Of a stretch of DNA of 64,000 bases, positions 56,501 to 64,000 are shown piece by piece. The stretch is from Timema cristinae. Taxonomy: Eukaryota > Arthropoda > Insecta > Phasmatodea > Timematidae. Within the stretch, counting starts at the first letter, position 1, and every line of letters starts with the position of its first letter. The position numbers were made by a program, and so were the translations under genes. Below the pieces are notes generated by a model. It was not told the origin of the DNA, ran no database searches, and saw only the letters and a list, made by a program, of their open reading frames with translations. Location: positions 32,327,397 to 32,391,396 of the forward strand of contig JBCFYV010000012.1 in assembly GCA_039000515.1 (NCBI GenBank), in the 5' to 3' direction.

Positions 56501-57347
56501 CTAGTGTAGTTAAAAGCGAATAACTCGGATTGGTAGTAAGACGCAAACACATAAAGACGCAAAGACGTAAAACAAACAAACCTTGTGCATGTTTATACTT
56601 TTTAAAGCACCAGTCAATCTAACTGGCTCTGAATAAACCCTCCCGACTAAACATGTGATGGGATCGGAGTTCAACTTTATCTCAATCGGTAGCGTGTCTA
56701 CCTCTTGGGATAAAGGATACGGGTTCGATGCCCAGCACGGCCGAGAAGAGAATAATTGGTGGAATGATAAATTAACGGGTGGTTGATTTGGTGTTGTCTC
56801 TCTACTAGAGTTTTTTTTAACTCCCCGTTTGGGCTATAAACATACAGTACGTACTAATTACGCTAATGTGTTAAGGAGGAGGAAGGTTGAAATTTAGAAG
56901 ATGTGTACCCAGTTTTGCGTGGAGGTAGAACACAAAACAATCTAAGAAAAACACCCCTCAGTAAACCCAACCGGGATTAGAGCCCCAATCTCCCCATCAT
57001 CGGCAATATAGTCTATTGCGAGTATGACGCCTGAAACCATGCGGTGAAGCGGGTCATCTAGAGTTAAATTAGTTTGGAAGTCGTCGACTGATAAAATAAG
57101 TTGTTCCAGAAAGTACACTTTAAATGCTCTTAACAATGAAGTATATAGAAGAAATTAACCCTCCTTCCCACGTGAGTGTTACCTTCCCGAGAGAAAGATG
57201 TTCCTGCTTCTGACGCAGGTCCTCGCAGCGCGTGTCATCCTCGACGGTCGTCGTCTGTAAGTCAGTGTCGCTAGAAGTTGGTGTGACGTCACCGGGTGAG
57301 GCTCGAACCAAGACCATCATCATCAAAAGTACGAGGGTATGCAACAT
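41253..57347 (-). CDS. Lipocalin, secreted and probably GPI-anchored; three exons
   Basis: The spliced gene joins 57347-57183, 47032-46804 and 41553-41253, about 230 residues. Lipocalins are small beta-barrels that carry hydrophobic ligands outside the cell. Here a signal peptide opens exon 1, the G-x-W signature (VMGKWHAV) opens exon 2, and exon 3 holds the last strands and helix. Four cysteines, in the contexts TRCEDL, SNSCPLL, LTFCSR and TTCRNS, could form the two usual disulfides. The hydrophobic C-terminus after a small-residue stretch suggests a GPI anchor, as in the Lazarillo lipocalin of insects. Introns are 10150 and 5250 bases. Junction phases agree (0, then 2). One base appears missing in exon 2. 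The family resembles an arthropod apolipoprotein-D-like group; the ligand is unknown. Confidence 0.8.
41755..41900 (+). repeat. SINE family A, diverged
   Basis: B box GGTTCGAATCTCGG, then a body with CACTGGGTATGGTTTCTCAC. It lies in lipocalin intron 2. Confidence 0.5.
41901..43357. other. Lipocalin intron 2, no confirmed gene
   Basis: AT-rich except for the GC-richer segment 42930-43357, which holds a short plus-strand frame with a signal-peptide look (43041-43118). Confidence 0.4.
43041..43118 (+). other. Short frame with signal-peptide look
   Basis: ATG opens MRTSRNVLALALLVLHSSAV, then HCQSNC and a stop. A basic start, a hydrophobic core and a small-residue site followed by cysteines resemble a secretory signal. 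A possible donor (AGA before GTAATT) lies within the last codons. It is only 26 codons long, lies on the opposite strand within a lipocalin intron, and no following exon was found. It may be chance. Confidence 0.25.
43358..44159 (+). mobile_element. hAT transposon with perfect ends, internally deleted
   Basis: Perfect 14-bp inverted ends (CAGTGGCGGCTCGT) are flanked by a perfect 8-bp duplication AGCAGTAG (43350-43357 and 44160-44167). At about 44003-44120 the plus strand keeps part of a TTF-type zinc finger (KKYIRSFNSE, a stop, then WLCGCEVKKALFCFPC), as in ZMYM1-like hAT transposases. The rest of the transposase is missing. The intact duplication suggests a fairly recent insertion. Confidence 0.85.
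44003..44120 (+). pseudogene. TTF-type zinc-finger fragment of a hAT transposase
   Basis: The frame carries an N-terminal transposase zinc finger with W-L-x-G-C and L-F-C-F-P-C. One expected tryptophan codon is TGA. The domain normally binds the transposon ends. Confidence 0.6.
44168..45114. other. Lipocalin intron 2; possible older MITE and SINE-C relic
   Basis: Sequence from AGTAGCGTAGCCTGAG (44163) to GGGCGCCCCTGCTT (near 44845) has loosely inverted ends like an old hAT MITE; no target duplication is clear. A minus-strand SINE-C relic lies near 44950-45055. Confidence 0.35.
45115..45326 (-). repeat. SINE family E, first part of a split copy
   Basis: This matches the 3' part of 33722-34026. 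It breaks at 45326 within the target TGTTAC and resumes at 46264. Confidence 0.65.
45327..46263. mobile_element. 937-bp insertion in a SINE, solo-LTR-like
   Basis: It is flanked by a 6-bp direct repeat TGTTAC (45321-45326 and 46264-46269) and splits a SINE-E copy cleanly, so it is a transposed unit. The inside has no transposase. It starts CTGTCGTCTGC and ends CAACACTG. The size, the short duplication and the lack of inverted repeats suggest a solo LTR, but the ends are not canonical TG/CA, so the class is open. A plus-strand proline-rich frame inside (45866-46180) has no family. Confidence 0.6.
46264..46382 (-). repeat. SINE family E, second part with head
   Basis: Contains the tRNA-like head side (minus strand GACCTCAGTGGTTTGGGTTA) and GGGTTCAACACCC as B box. 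Confidence 0.65.
46779..46799. repeat. (CT)n run next to the exon 2 donor
   Basis: On the gene strand CTCTCTCTCTCTCTC begins a few bases after the GTAAAA donor of lipocalin exon 2. Confidence 0.85.
46804..47032 (-). CDS. Lipocalin exon 2 (N-terminal barrel), frame problem
   Basis: The acceptor is strong: a pyrimidine run CCTCCCTCTGTCTGCAG precedes GTG ATG GGC AAG TGG. The donor is GTAAAA after GGCGA. The first frame reads VMGKWHAVEIVHHQEPDG, the family's opening strand with G-x-W. The second part reads DMAEVLSNSCPLLYLSRNGQ and then, in the same frame, SIKLLWDEKAGLIEYQFRYP and SSPGFWVATSYQNG, which match the following strands. The two parts are in different frames, with the shift between about 46983 and 46970. 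The length 229 is one base short of what both junction phases require. Either the gene is broken in this genome or one base is missing from the sequence. Confidence 0.8.
47033..48300. other. Lipocalin intron 1, proximal part, no gene seen
   Basis: The stretch 47120-47500 is a diverged repeat-like tract with recurring AAATTTTATG and GTGAT-type pieces. A C-rich run lies near 47880. Nothing coding is supported. Confidence 0.4.
48333..48354 (-). repeat. Interstitial (TTAGG)4 telomere-type repeat
   Basis: The plus strand reads ACCTAACCTAACCTAACC and on to AAC. The minus strand is TTAGG four times. TTAGG is the common arthropod telomere unit. Confidence 0.8.
48495..48628 (-). repeat. SINE family B, 3' part
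   Basis: Starts with (ATT)n and TAGCACCGCGTTTTACTACC, then TACGCACTTACG and CTCACAATC-type body in reverse, ending at TGGGATCCGAACC. Confidence 0.7.
49308..49328 (+). repeat. SINE family A head, cut by a hAT insertion
   Basis: GGTGCCCGGATGGTCTAAG is the first part of the family A head; it stops where the hAT element begins. The 3' remainder lies at 54963-55135. Confidence 0.5.
49753..51030 (+). pseudogene. GTF2IRD2-like hAT transposase, N-terminal and middle parts
   Basis: The ATG at 49753 starts MTVKKHKVTDEYH. After a frameshift the frame at 49790 gives a BED-type zinc finger: CLICKEIVGIMKEYNVKRHF ending TKH, with C-x2-C and H-x4-H. Stops follow. From about 50540 a long frame gives HCILHQVNPCAKNLNMKHV, then FLHSRGLTHRQFREFL and VRWLCAGTMLKRVY, the family's conserved middle. 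A further part in other frames (near 50890-51020) includes KVLNTKLQGKN and VKLTLWKQLW. A 22-G run at 50857 interrupts it. The family descends from hAT transposases. Confidence 0.7.
50857..50878. repeat. G22 homopolymer
   Basis: Twenty-two guanines in a row inside the hAT pseudogene. A second G-run lies at about 51066-51077. Lengths may be unreliable in sequencing. Confidence 0.85.
51430..53880 (+). pseudogene. ZMYM1-like hAT transposase nested in the outer element
   Basis: Fragments appear in family order. An acidic N-terminal stretch (ENVDMEGGENDGNDSDIECI, near 51560-51620) is followed by a region near 52150 with WRDILT-like and HCIKFLATQNLALR motifs. The frame 52341-52634 gives HPRLTAYLS, NEFIHLMASTVHQGLLR and KYYGLMLNS. 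The frame 52654-52893 gives MELQDCRSDCYDNDAVMGGY. The frame 53018-53338 gives SDARQLYT and KRLQDPNMNFYETALD. The frame 53396-53839 gives KFGFLLDVKGLCYDN, EEILDCRMLLSSRANMKISR and SFSKLKLILSYFRASMGQ, the hAT dimerisation region with the stop at 53837. Many frameshifts divide the parts. Confidence 0.75.
54110..54560 (+). pseudogene. GTF2IRD2-like hAT transposase, C-terminal part
   Basis: The frame 54203-54505 gives FALPFTTDVETVPTDFPMKR and IELQYDSELKETF, then LLDFYKINT, the family's C-terminal region before its hAT dimerisation segment. It belongs to the same element as 49753-51030 and is displaced by the nested element. The following SHFCVETNQTNRS shows decay of the Y-x-C-E motif. Confidence 0.7.
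54963..55135 (+). repeat. SINE family A, 3' part displaced by hAT
   Basis: Body CTTTCTCCCCGCGCAAATAT and tail CCCGAACGGGTAGTAAGGCG. The missing head is at 49308-49328. Confidence 0.6.
55263..55510 (+). repeat. SINE family A
   Basis: Head with CCTCAGTGGCCATGTGGACT, B box GAGGTTTGAATCTCAG, body CACTCTTCCTCCATGAAAAT and tail GGTTGGGTAGTGAGACA. Confidence 0.65.
55855..56048 (+). repeat. SINE family A
   Basis: B box GAGGTTCGAATCCCGGCCGG, body with TCCCCATCCCTGCCCCATTA, tail GCAGATAGTAAGGCACTG. Confidence 0.6.
56345..56547 (+). repeat. SINE family A
   Basis: B box GGGGTTTGAATCCCGGCTGG, body TTACTCTTTCTCCATGCAAA and tail GATTGGTAGTAAGACGC. Confidence 0.65.
56668..56745 (+). ncRNA. tRNA-like sequence (SINE head or pseudogene)
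   Basis: CTTTATCTCAATCGGTAGCG gives an A-box-like start and GATACGGGTTCGATGCCCAG a B box with T-loop TTCGATG. The acceptor stem does not pair well, so a working tRNA is unlikely. Confidence 0.45.
56815..57040 (-). repeat. SINE family A, in intron 1 next to exon 1
   Basis: Minus-strand copy: the tail is at 56815-56870 (plus reads ACTCCCCGTTTGGGCTATAA), then the body and a B box (plus AACCGGGATTAGAGCCCC). It ends about 140 bases from lipocalin exon 1. Confidence 0.65.
57183..57347 (-). CDS. Lipocalin exon 1 (signal peptide)
   Basis: The ATG at 57347 has A at -3. The first residues MLHTLVLLMMMVLVRASP form a signal peptide with likely cleavage after an Ala or Ser. A Ser/Thr/Asp-rich stretch follows, and then TRCEDLRQKQEHLSLGK, whose cysteine fits the first family cysteine. 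The donor is AAG before GTAACA. The exon ends in phase 0, as exon 2 needs, and the junction reads LGK-VMGKW. Upstream in-frame codons contain no other ATG, so this start is preferred. The protein would enter the secretory path. Confidence 0.75.
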
Positions 57348-58055
57348 GATGGCGTACGTTCTTCCGTTCGAAACTTGTTCGTTTCGTATCTTTAACTTAC
57401 AGGATCTCTGGAGCCGTTTTAAATTTAAACCCCCCAAATGATTTTGTATTGATTTGTAAAAGGAATTAGCTGTTGTAGCTTAGTGCTCTGTTGTGCGTAG
57501 AAACAATACAGCAGTAAAGATTTGTATTAATTAGTTTCAAGCTGAATGCGTTCTGTTAGAACACTGGAGTGAACAATACTTTACGACAGAAAATACCATA
57601 GGCCACCCTTGAGTTAACTTTTAGAATAATTATGTGTTGATAAAATCTTTATATTTAATTTTTTGTAAACAAAGTTAAATGTTATGAAAATACAGAATGC
57701 TGCACGATAAATTTTTACAGTTTACAAACCCGGAATTCGCAAGTGGAACTATGAAGCAGAACGACAGAATGTCTTTATATTTCTGTTAGGATTTTTCTTA
57801 TTTTACTAACTTTAGTTCTATTTTTTTTCTGAAACCCAACTAATTGATTAATTATTTTTGTTCATTTAGATTTTATTAACTTTAATAACATTTATGTTAG
57901 TGGGATGGGGCCAAAAAAGAGGGGAAGGAATTGTTATGTTCACTTTTTATGGAAGACTAAGCTCCCCCTGAATACTATGATCCACTGTATAATTTAACTA
58001 AATAAATAACTGATTTAAAAAAGTGTCTGGTAGTAGATGACTTGCCAACGTTTAC
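57348..58055. other. Upstream of lipocalin exon 1; promoter or leader intron
   Basis: There is no clear TATA element or splice acceptor just upstream of exon 1. If 58056-58199 is a leader exon, this is its intron. Confidence 0.3.
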
Positions 58056-58199
58056 CGCGCGCGCCTCCTCCAGGACTGACTGACAAGTGACCCCGTCTAG
58101 CTCGGCTCTGCTACTGGGCGTTTCATTCTTCACCACTTGGACGAGCCCATCACATCTGATCCTGTGTCTCCTGGCTTTAATGATCCGTTTAGAACCCAT
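58056..58199 (-). other. Candidate exon upstream of the lipocalin gene
   Basis: A GC-rich island on the minus strand is open from 58199 and ends at a good donor (GGTAAACG) at 58056/58055. It reads MGSKRIIKARRHRIRCDGLV, then KNETPSSRAELDGVTC and SVLEEARA. No acceptor is obvious upstream. It may be a 5' leader exon of the lipocalin gene, an exon of another gene, or chance. Confidence 0.35.
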
Positions 58200-60109
58200 C
58201 CCCCCTCCCCTTTTTTCATCTCCACAATTAAACCATTGGTTTGATGAGGAATGAACCCTCGTGGTGTGACCTTTGTTTTTTCAAGTTGATAACCTTTTTA
58301 TCTATCTGTATCTTTAAAAACTATGTGGGAGATCAAAGTCCAAGAACTATTTTCATTGAAGTTTCCTCTTTGACTGGTAAATATTTGAGTATAGTTTCTG
58401 AGCTAACCGATTATATCAATTCATGACTTACAAACTAACTTAACCTCAGAAAAGATGAAACACTCATTCCCAGGTTATTAATTCATCACTGTTAAAGAAG
58501 CAGTCGCCCCCCCCCCCCCATTTATTTACCAATATTTAATTTCTTGGCTGTATTAGTCAGAGGAATTCCCACACATTAGCGTTAATAACTAAGTTATTTT
58601 ATTACAAATTTACTACAATTAATGACAGCCTACAAATCATTATTATTGAATGTTTAGTTTTATATCAAACGTCAGAAGTTTAATTCTTCGACAGTATGGA
58701 GGTCGATCTGAATGAAGGGGGCACTTAGTTTTAAAAGAGAAGTTAATTATGGCCATATTTAAATATAGTTACAGCTCCTAAAACACCAGATAACTAATAA
58801 ACAATTTTAACAGTTAATCAAATTAAGTTATAAAAAAGCCCTTTAGGATTTTCAATGATTTCCCCTTGCTTGTTTGTATCAGTATGAATATTATGCAGTC
58901 TTATACTGCTGTTTGGCACGTGAACAAAGGAGCCAGTCTTGTATTGTCTGGTTTGCCAGTGATGATAAGATCGAGGTTTTAACCACGGCAAGGAGTACTC
59001 GGGTGTTTTATCTCTTCAAAATCGAAGTACTTCTGGTATATAAATCTGGGCAGAAGAACTGTTTTTTTAAGCAGCTAAGAAAAAGTTGTCAAGCATCAGC
59101 ATAACAAAGAGGAGTATTTTAGGGGTTCAACCCTCTGAGATGCGTCAAGTATAAAAACCAGTTTAAGCACATTATTGCTACAAAGAAGAGTAACATCTAA
59201 GGTTTCTATCAATGTAAAAACCACACTCTACCAACAAAAATTAATTTTGTTCTTCACTTTATTAAAATTCATACAATTTTTCTTTCAAGTTTAAATCTGA
59301 TGAAAACAGAAACCTTGCAGTTTGATTTGTTTATAAAAATATATAATCTCTTATTCCAATTTGAGATATTGAAGTTCATGATTGATTTTCACTGAATGTG
59401 GTATTTAATTACTGGTTTTGTTCGCGTTGATTATTCAGAACAGTTCTGATCCTTTTTTTAAAAACAATTTGCATTGGGTTGGGTGCTAATGGGTATCTTG
59501 TTGTCTTCAAGGTGACCCGAACACGTTTCTATTCCTTTCGGTTATGTTTTAACGATGATCGAACGTAAATGATGACAAGCGTATGGGGATAAAGGTTCAC
59601 GATATCGGTCCATTAATGATAACTTCTATCCAAAGACGACCGAGCAAAAAATACACATTGACGTCCGCAATCCACTTTCTGTTATGAAATACTTATTAAA
59701 GGGTGTGTCCCCCCCCCCCCCAATATTTATTTCCACGTAAGCATCTTCATAAAAAGGTAAACGTCAGTAGGTCTGAACCCTTCGTGAAAAATGTTGGGTC
59801 CCCCTTGGCAGTTATAGACTCCTCCAAGCGAGGGGTTCGTATATACGTTTACAAATTTAAACAAAATGTGGTGTGGCTTAATTTTACTATTAATTTTTGT
59901 ATTCCCATACCTACTAAAAGGTTCATTATTTAAAAATCACTATTTTAACACTAGCTCTGTCAACATTTCCAGTAACAGATAGTTTTTGGCACATCAAATA
60001 TGTTAAGGGAGAAAAACACAGGACGTTTCTAGGGATGAAACTCTTTGGCGATTCTGAGAAAAGGAATATTATATTTTTGTAATCATCTAAAATATCGTAT
60101 TTGATTGTT
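58200..60109. other. No gene seen; C-tracts
   Basis: C homopolymers lie at about 58507-58518 and 59709-59720. Short frames at 58874-59104 and 59703-59933 have no domains. Confidence 0.4.
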
Positions 60110-60255
60110 TCCTGCCTGTGGCCTAGGTCAGTTTATTTTTCTATTCGAGCTACATATTTTCCACTGCCGGTTTGCTAGGCCTGTCTAACTTAAAGACGAA
60201 GGACAGGGACAACAGCCAGTCCCCGGCCATTTATTCATCACTTTGAAAAGGTAAA
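60110..60255 (-). repeat. SINE family C, 3' part
   Basis: Plus-strand GCCTGTGGCCTAGGTCAG at the tail side and CATATTTTCCACTGCCGG match 28390-28510. The head side is missing. Confidence 0.6.
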
Positions 60256-60609
60256 CTATTTGAGGAGTAGGCAGGGTAAATAAATCACAGGAAAGAATTT
60301 GATAGCTTACAGAGGCCTACTACCCTTACCTCACACTCTCGCTTTCAATCTACCTGCTTACTCAACACATTAGTTTTAAACTTTGAAAAAAGTGAAAAGC
60401 ATCATTAATTAGCAAGGCTGCAAGAGGTCGTCCGAGCTTTGTGTGTGTGGTTTTAGATAAATAGAATCAGTTGTAACCTCTTAATATAACCTAACTACTG
60501 TTAAAGATATATTATTATTGGTCAAACTTGAACAAATGTACACATATGCTTGACACGTGGTTAATCTTCGAGAAGCTAAAAGAGGCGAGAGGAAGAATTT
60601 TCTAAAGGT

Positions 60610-60680
60610 ATTTTTTTTTATTTGAGGTATTTAAAGTGCACCTTTTGAACCAATTAATTATGTCAGCACACGACTTATAA
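60610..60680 (-). repeat. SINE family E, 3' fragment
   Basis: Plus reads TTTGAGGTATTTAAAGTGCA and CAATTAATTATGTCAGCACA, matching the end of the 45115 copy. Confidence 0.5.
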
Positions 60681-60699
60681 ACTAAGTATAATTTATAAC

Positions 60700-60855
60700 A
60701 GAGACAACATTCCCGCCACGGGCCATAAATTCTTCACAGTGAAAGAGGAAATTCACATTTCACCCAAAATAAATTGTTGGCCATGCCAGGAATTGAGCCC
60801 GGGACTCTTAACTCAGTAGAGAGACACGCTACTGATTGAGTTAAAGTTTCGAACA
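60700..60855 (-). repeat. SINE family C, head part
   Basis: Minus-strand head AACTCAATCAGTAGCGTGTC and B box CCGGGCTCAATTCCTGG, followed by the body. Confidence 0.6.
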
Positions 60856-61519
60856 ATTTAATGTTAATGTTGCTTATAGTACAGTCCAATTTTCATAAGA
60901 AGCGATTTATCTGACAAATATAAAAGTATCTAGATCTACTTTAGCGTATTAATACGTAAATACAGTAAGTCATGAAAATCTGCAGTTGTTACATTTTATA
61001 GACATCATCAATACCTATAAGATAATATGAATAATATACTAAAATGTTTTCAATGTTGACTGTAAAAAATATGCTTGAATTTTCTAAAAGGCCCTTCGTA
61101 TGAAAATATGGCTTAAACAATATTATGTCACATTCGCATGTGTACTAGATTGTTTATCAAAATGTTTATAATTTTATAATATATATTTTGGAAATAATTT
61201 TACTTAAGGTTAATCTTAAGCGTGTGTTTTCAATCAAAATCAGTTTCTTGACCTTGATTAATTGAATTGATTAATATTTTAAGTTTGTACAGTTGGTAAA
61301 CTCAAAATATCACAGTGTGTGCTTGATTTATTCATCCATAATTAATTAGTATAAGAGCTATTATTTATATTGTACGTCCAGACAAAGTAGATTACTATTA
61401 CCACTCATATGAAAATGTTATGCTCTATCTGTTAGTTCGTCCTTTACTTGTAAATATTTTTATTCTAAAATAGGGTTAACGTATATTTACATTTTTAATA
61501 GCGTTATTATCTGTGGGTA
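60856..61519. other. No gene seen; AT-rich
   Basis: No repeat family or coding signal is recognised. Confidence 0.4.
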
Positions 61520-61750
61520 CGCAAACTAAATGTCAGACGTTACGTTTGGCTTACTGATAATGGAGGAGGAGGGGGTTCAAATCCCGGCTGGGTGCACTAA
61601 AGGTGTTTTCCTTAAATTGTGTCCCCCTCTCCCTTCATGAAAATGAGGGTACACTTCCTTTAAAACTCTACCTTGGTCATCCTTACTTAATTAGCGTAGC
61701 TAAAATATGGATAGTTATTTGACAAATAAGACATGCTGCAAAAAAAAAAG
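61520..61750 (+). repeat. SINE family A
   Basis: B box GGGGTTCAAATCCCGGCTGG, body CCCTCTCCCTTCATGAAAAT and an A-rich tail. Confidence 0.65.
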
Positions 61751-61814
61751 TCATCAGATATTTGGTTGATATTGAGTTTAAGTTTAATATCACAGCCTAT
61801 AATGGTGTGGTTTT

Positions 61815-62065
61815 AAACCTGGAGTACGCATGGTCTAAGGTGTCACTCTCGTGTTAGACTAGACTGCCGGCGATAGGGAGATATGGGCTAAAATCCCGTA
61901 CGGGTGTGCTGAGGGTGGTTTTTTCCATGAAGGTTTTCCACTCTCCCTCCATGCAAATGAGGGTACACTTCATCTAAACTCATCCTTACTTATCCTTAAT
62001 CCAGTAAAGTAATTAGTGCATATGTGTACAACCTAAACAGGAAGTAAGATGTGGTGCTAAAAAAA
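61815..62065 (+). repeat. SINE family A, near full length
   Basis: Head CGCATGGTCTAAGGTGTCAC and CTCGTGTTAGACTAGACTGC, B box, body CACTCTCCCTCCATGCAAAT and tail ACAGGAAGTAAGATGTGGTG. Confidence 0.75.
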
Positions 62066-62130
62066 ACATTTGGAGGTACACAGTTGAAGAGAGATTATAA
62101 ATATTATCTGCTGATATCCAACAAATATTA

Positions 62131-62131
<1 letters not shown>

Positions 62132-62174
<43 letters not shown>

Positions 62175-62212
62175 GCACCGGTCTTACTACCGTTCGGTTA
62201 TACGCAGATATC
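62132..62212 (-). repeat. SINE family B or A tail with (ATT)n
   Basis: A long (ATT)n run is followed by TAGCACCGGTCTTACTACCG and GTTCGGTTATACGCA, the common SINE tail in reverse. Confidence 0.65.
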
Positions 62213-64000
62213 CACAAAAACATGGTATAATGGGTTGGGTTGAAGAGTGTGGCTTAAAGGAAATTAACCCATATCAGCATAGAAGGAGTATGGGAAAACT
62301 ACAAGTAAATTCACATGTGAAAAACCACCCCAAATGCACTCGGTTGGTATTGTTGGTATTAGTGTCCCAACCACCTTGTCCAAATCCAAGCGAGTTTAAC
62401 GCCTTAGACAGGGGGTGTGGGGTTTTTAAAATGTAGAATAGTATTAAATTTAGTAAAATTATTTTTGTCCTATTTCAAAATTAATGTAACGCCAAAATAT
62501 AAGAAAGCTTAAACATTTTGTGGATATAGCAAAGGCCTAAAATAATATGTATTTTATCAGAAATTGTACCTTAAATGTATTATATTAATGTGTATCAATT
62601 CTCCAATTGATAATTAACTTGCCAGTTTAATCGTCTATAAATTAAGTTAAACATCCAAACTTTAGTTCCTAACATTAACGACTAAACAACAGAAATTCCG
62701 ATTATTTAAATAAATTAAAACCTATTGTGTTTATACCATTATCAGGACATCTAGTACTTTATTTTAAAATTCCGAAGTGTTTGGAAAGTTAGGAATTTAT
62801 CTTGTATTATTTATTATTTTTCCATGCCTTATAGGTTCTTTGTAGATTATCAGGGTTGTCGCGCACCTTGAGAGTCCGGGTAAACACAGGGATCTTTAAA
62901 GAGTGTCTGGAATAAACGGGAAGAATCCAGGGAATTTTATCAAAACGAGAACAACAAAAATATTAGAATATTTGTGGCTTTTGAACATTAGAGTACATGA
63001 TATAAATCGTTAGCCTTTGTACAAATATAACTGAAGAACTAAGCACGCTTGATTCGAACACATTTTTAATCTTCTCTTTCCCCCTACCCCAACTCTTTCT
63101 TTCTCTTGGAAACAAATATTGGGCTGCGTATTGACTGCATATACGTTGAATGTATTCATACATATAGAAAATAATATATACATTCAACGGCATATATTTC
63201 TTCATCAAGCTCAAATATCCTATCATAAACATCAATGGATTGCCTCACACTACTGAATTTTATAAAAAGTGCGCATAAAATTGTTTGGAAAATGATAATT
63301 CCTTTTGGAAAACCCAGAAAGCATAAATAATTTTGTATCAAGAAAATAGGAGCAACCAAAATTGTTGAATATTCAAAGACACCAGACTTTGACTGAAAAG
63401 TATGCTGTAGTGTGTAAGTTATCGAGAATGTCGAATTCTACTAAAGCTTATTGCTAATATTCAACGGTCATGTTTAATTTAGTAAGCTTAAGGTAGGCTG
63501 GAAGGAGACGCAAGAAAATGCCAGAGTTTTTACAGTTTTAATGACAAAATATTTTGTTGGCCAAAATAAATCGAATATTGTTCCAGTACAAACAAACAAA
63601 TAATTTAATTTTATTCGCATGATTATTTTAACATTTCTTGAATATCTGTCAAGGGTGTTCTGGAATTTACAGAACACTTTTTCTCTTCATTTAAAACGTT
63701 TCTCATCTAATGCCGCTATGCTCATGATGAATATTAAAAGATGGTTGATATCAATATATAACAAAATTTAACTCTATGTTTGTACTGGAGCAATATTATA
63801 TTGGTTTTAGCAAAAAAAAAAAAAATGTGTTGTCCTAAAAACTGCAAAAAAAACTGGCATTTTCTCACATCCCCTTTCATCCCACCTTAACATCTTAGTA
63901 TACAGCCCCCCCCCCCCTTCTTTATATAACTAATCAACATTAAAGGGGAGCCCCCAATCTTAGAAAATCAAGCTGTCTTTGCCCTTGAACGTAAGTATAG
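62213..64000. other. No gene seen
   Basis: Minus-strand frames at 62963-63235 and 63156-63359 overlap but share no recognised domain. A C-tract lies at about 63905-63917. The window ends without a clear feature. Confidence 0.4.

Overview
This is an intron-rich, AT-rich eukaryotic window packed with transposable elements. An arthropod, probably an insect with a large genome, fits best. The reasons are a four-copy (TTAGG)n array on the minus strand at about 48.33 kb, Jockey, Tigger/pogo, Harbinger-like, hAT-like and Transib-like elements, several tRNA-derived SINE families, and a lipocalin of a type known to me from arthropods. I see no prokaryotic features, CRISPR array or rRNA, and no convincing functional tRNA gene. 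The species cannot be named from the sequence.

The one host gene I can support is a three-exon lipocalin on the minus strand. Exon 1 (57183-57347) encodes a signal peptide. Exon 2 (46804-47032) carries the G-x-W strand of the lipocalin barrel. Exon 3 (41253-41553) ends in a GPI-anchor-like hydrophobic tail. Introns of about 10.2 and 5.3 kb are filled with transposons. Splice sites and phases agree, but exon 2 has a one-base frame problem. A GC-rich segment with a splice donor upstream (58056-58199) may be a leader exon. All other recognisable coding sequence belongs to mobile elements and is broken.

Layout. 0-1.4 kb: unique sequence and a SINE. 1.38-5.68 kb: a degraded Gypsy-type LTR element on the minus strand with LTR remnants, a tRNA-Lys-like primer site, PHD-like zinc fingers, gag, protease and the integrase C-terminus; reverse transcriptase is gone, and a coding-like minisatellite lies near the 3' end. 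5.70-7.00 kb: two head-to-tail Jockey LINE fragments. 8.58-9.37 and 40.23-41.03 kb: two copies of a Harbinger-like non-autonomous transposon that both keep a small exon. 9.8-16 kb: a SINE cluster with a hAT-like MITE at 12.16-12.75 kb. 17.14-17.56 kb: another hAT-like MITE. 22.4-22.9 kb: an RTE-like LINE relic. 24.96-27.06 kb: a complete but inactivated Tigger/pogo transposon with both ends. 27.7-29.7 kb: two minisatellites. 30.0-30.6 kb: a hAT-related transposase relic. 33-35.9 kb: tandem repeats, a SINE and a 1.77-kb Transib-like element with RSS-like ends. 43.36-44.16 kb: a hAT element with perfect ends and target duplication. 45.33-46.26 kb: an insertion inside a SINE. 49.3-55.1 kb: a nest in which a SINE holds a GTF2IRD2-like hAT element that in turn holds a ZMYM1-like hAT element. 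54.9-57 and 61.5-62.2 kb: more SINEs.

The genes do not form a pathway. The biology here is a secreted, membrane-anchored lipocalin locus whose introns and 3' flank have been colonised by successive layers of class I and class II elements. I found no clearly new multi-gene system. The most unusual items are the Transib-like element, the Gypsy element with PHD-like fingers and a coding-like minisatellite, the Harbinger-like family with a preserved splice-donor exon, and two SINE families with different heads and a common tail.
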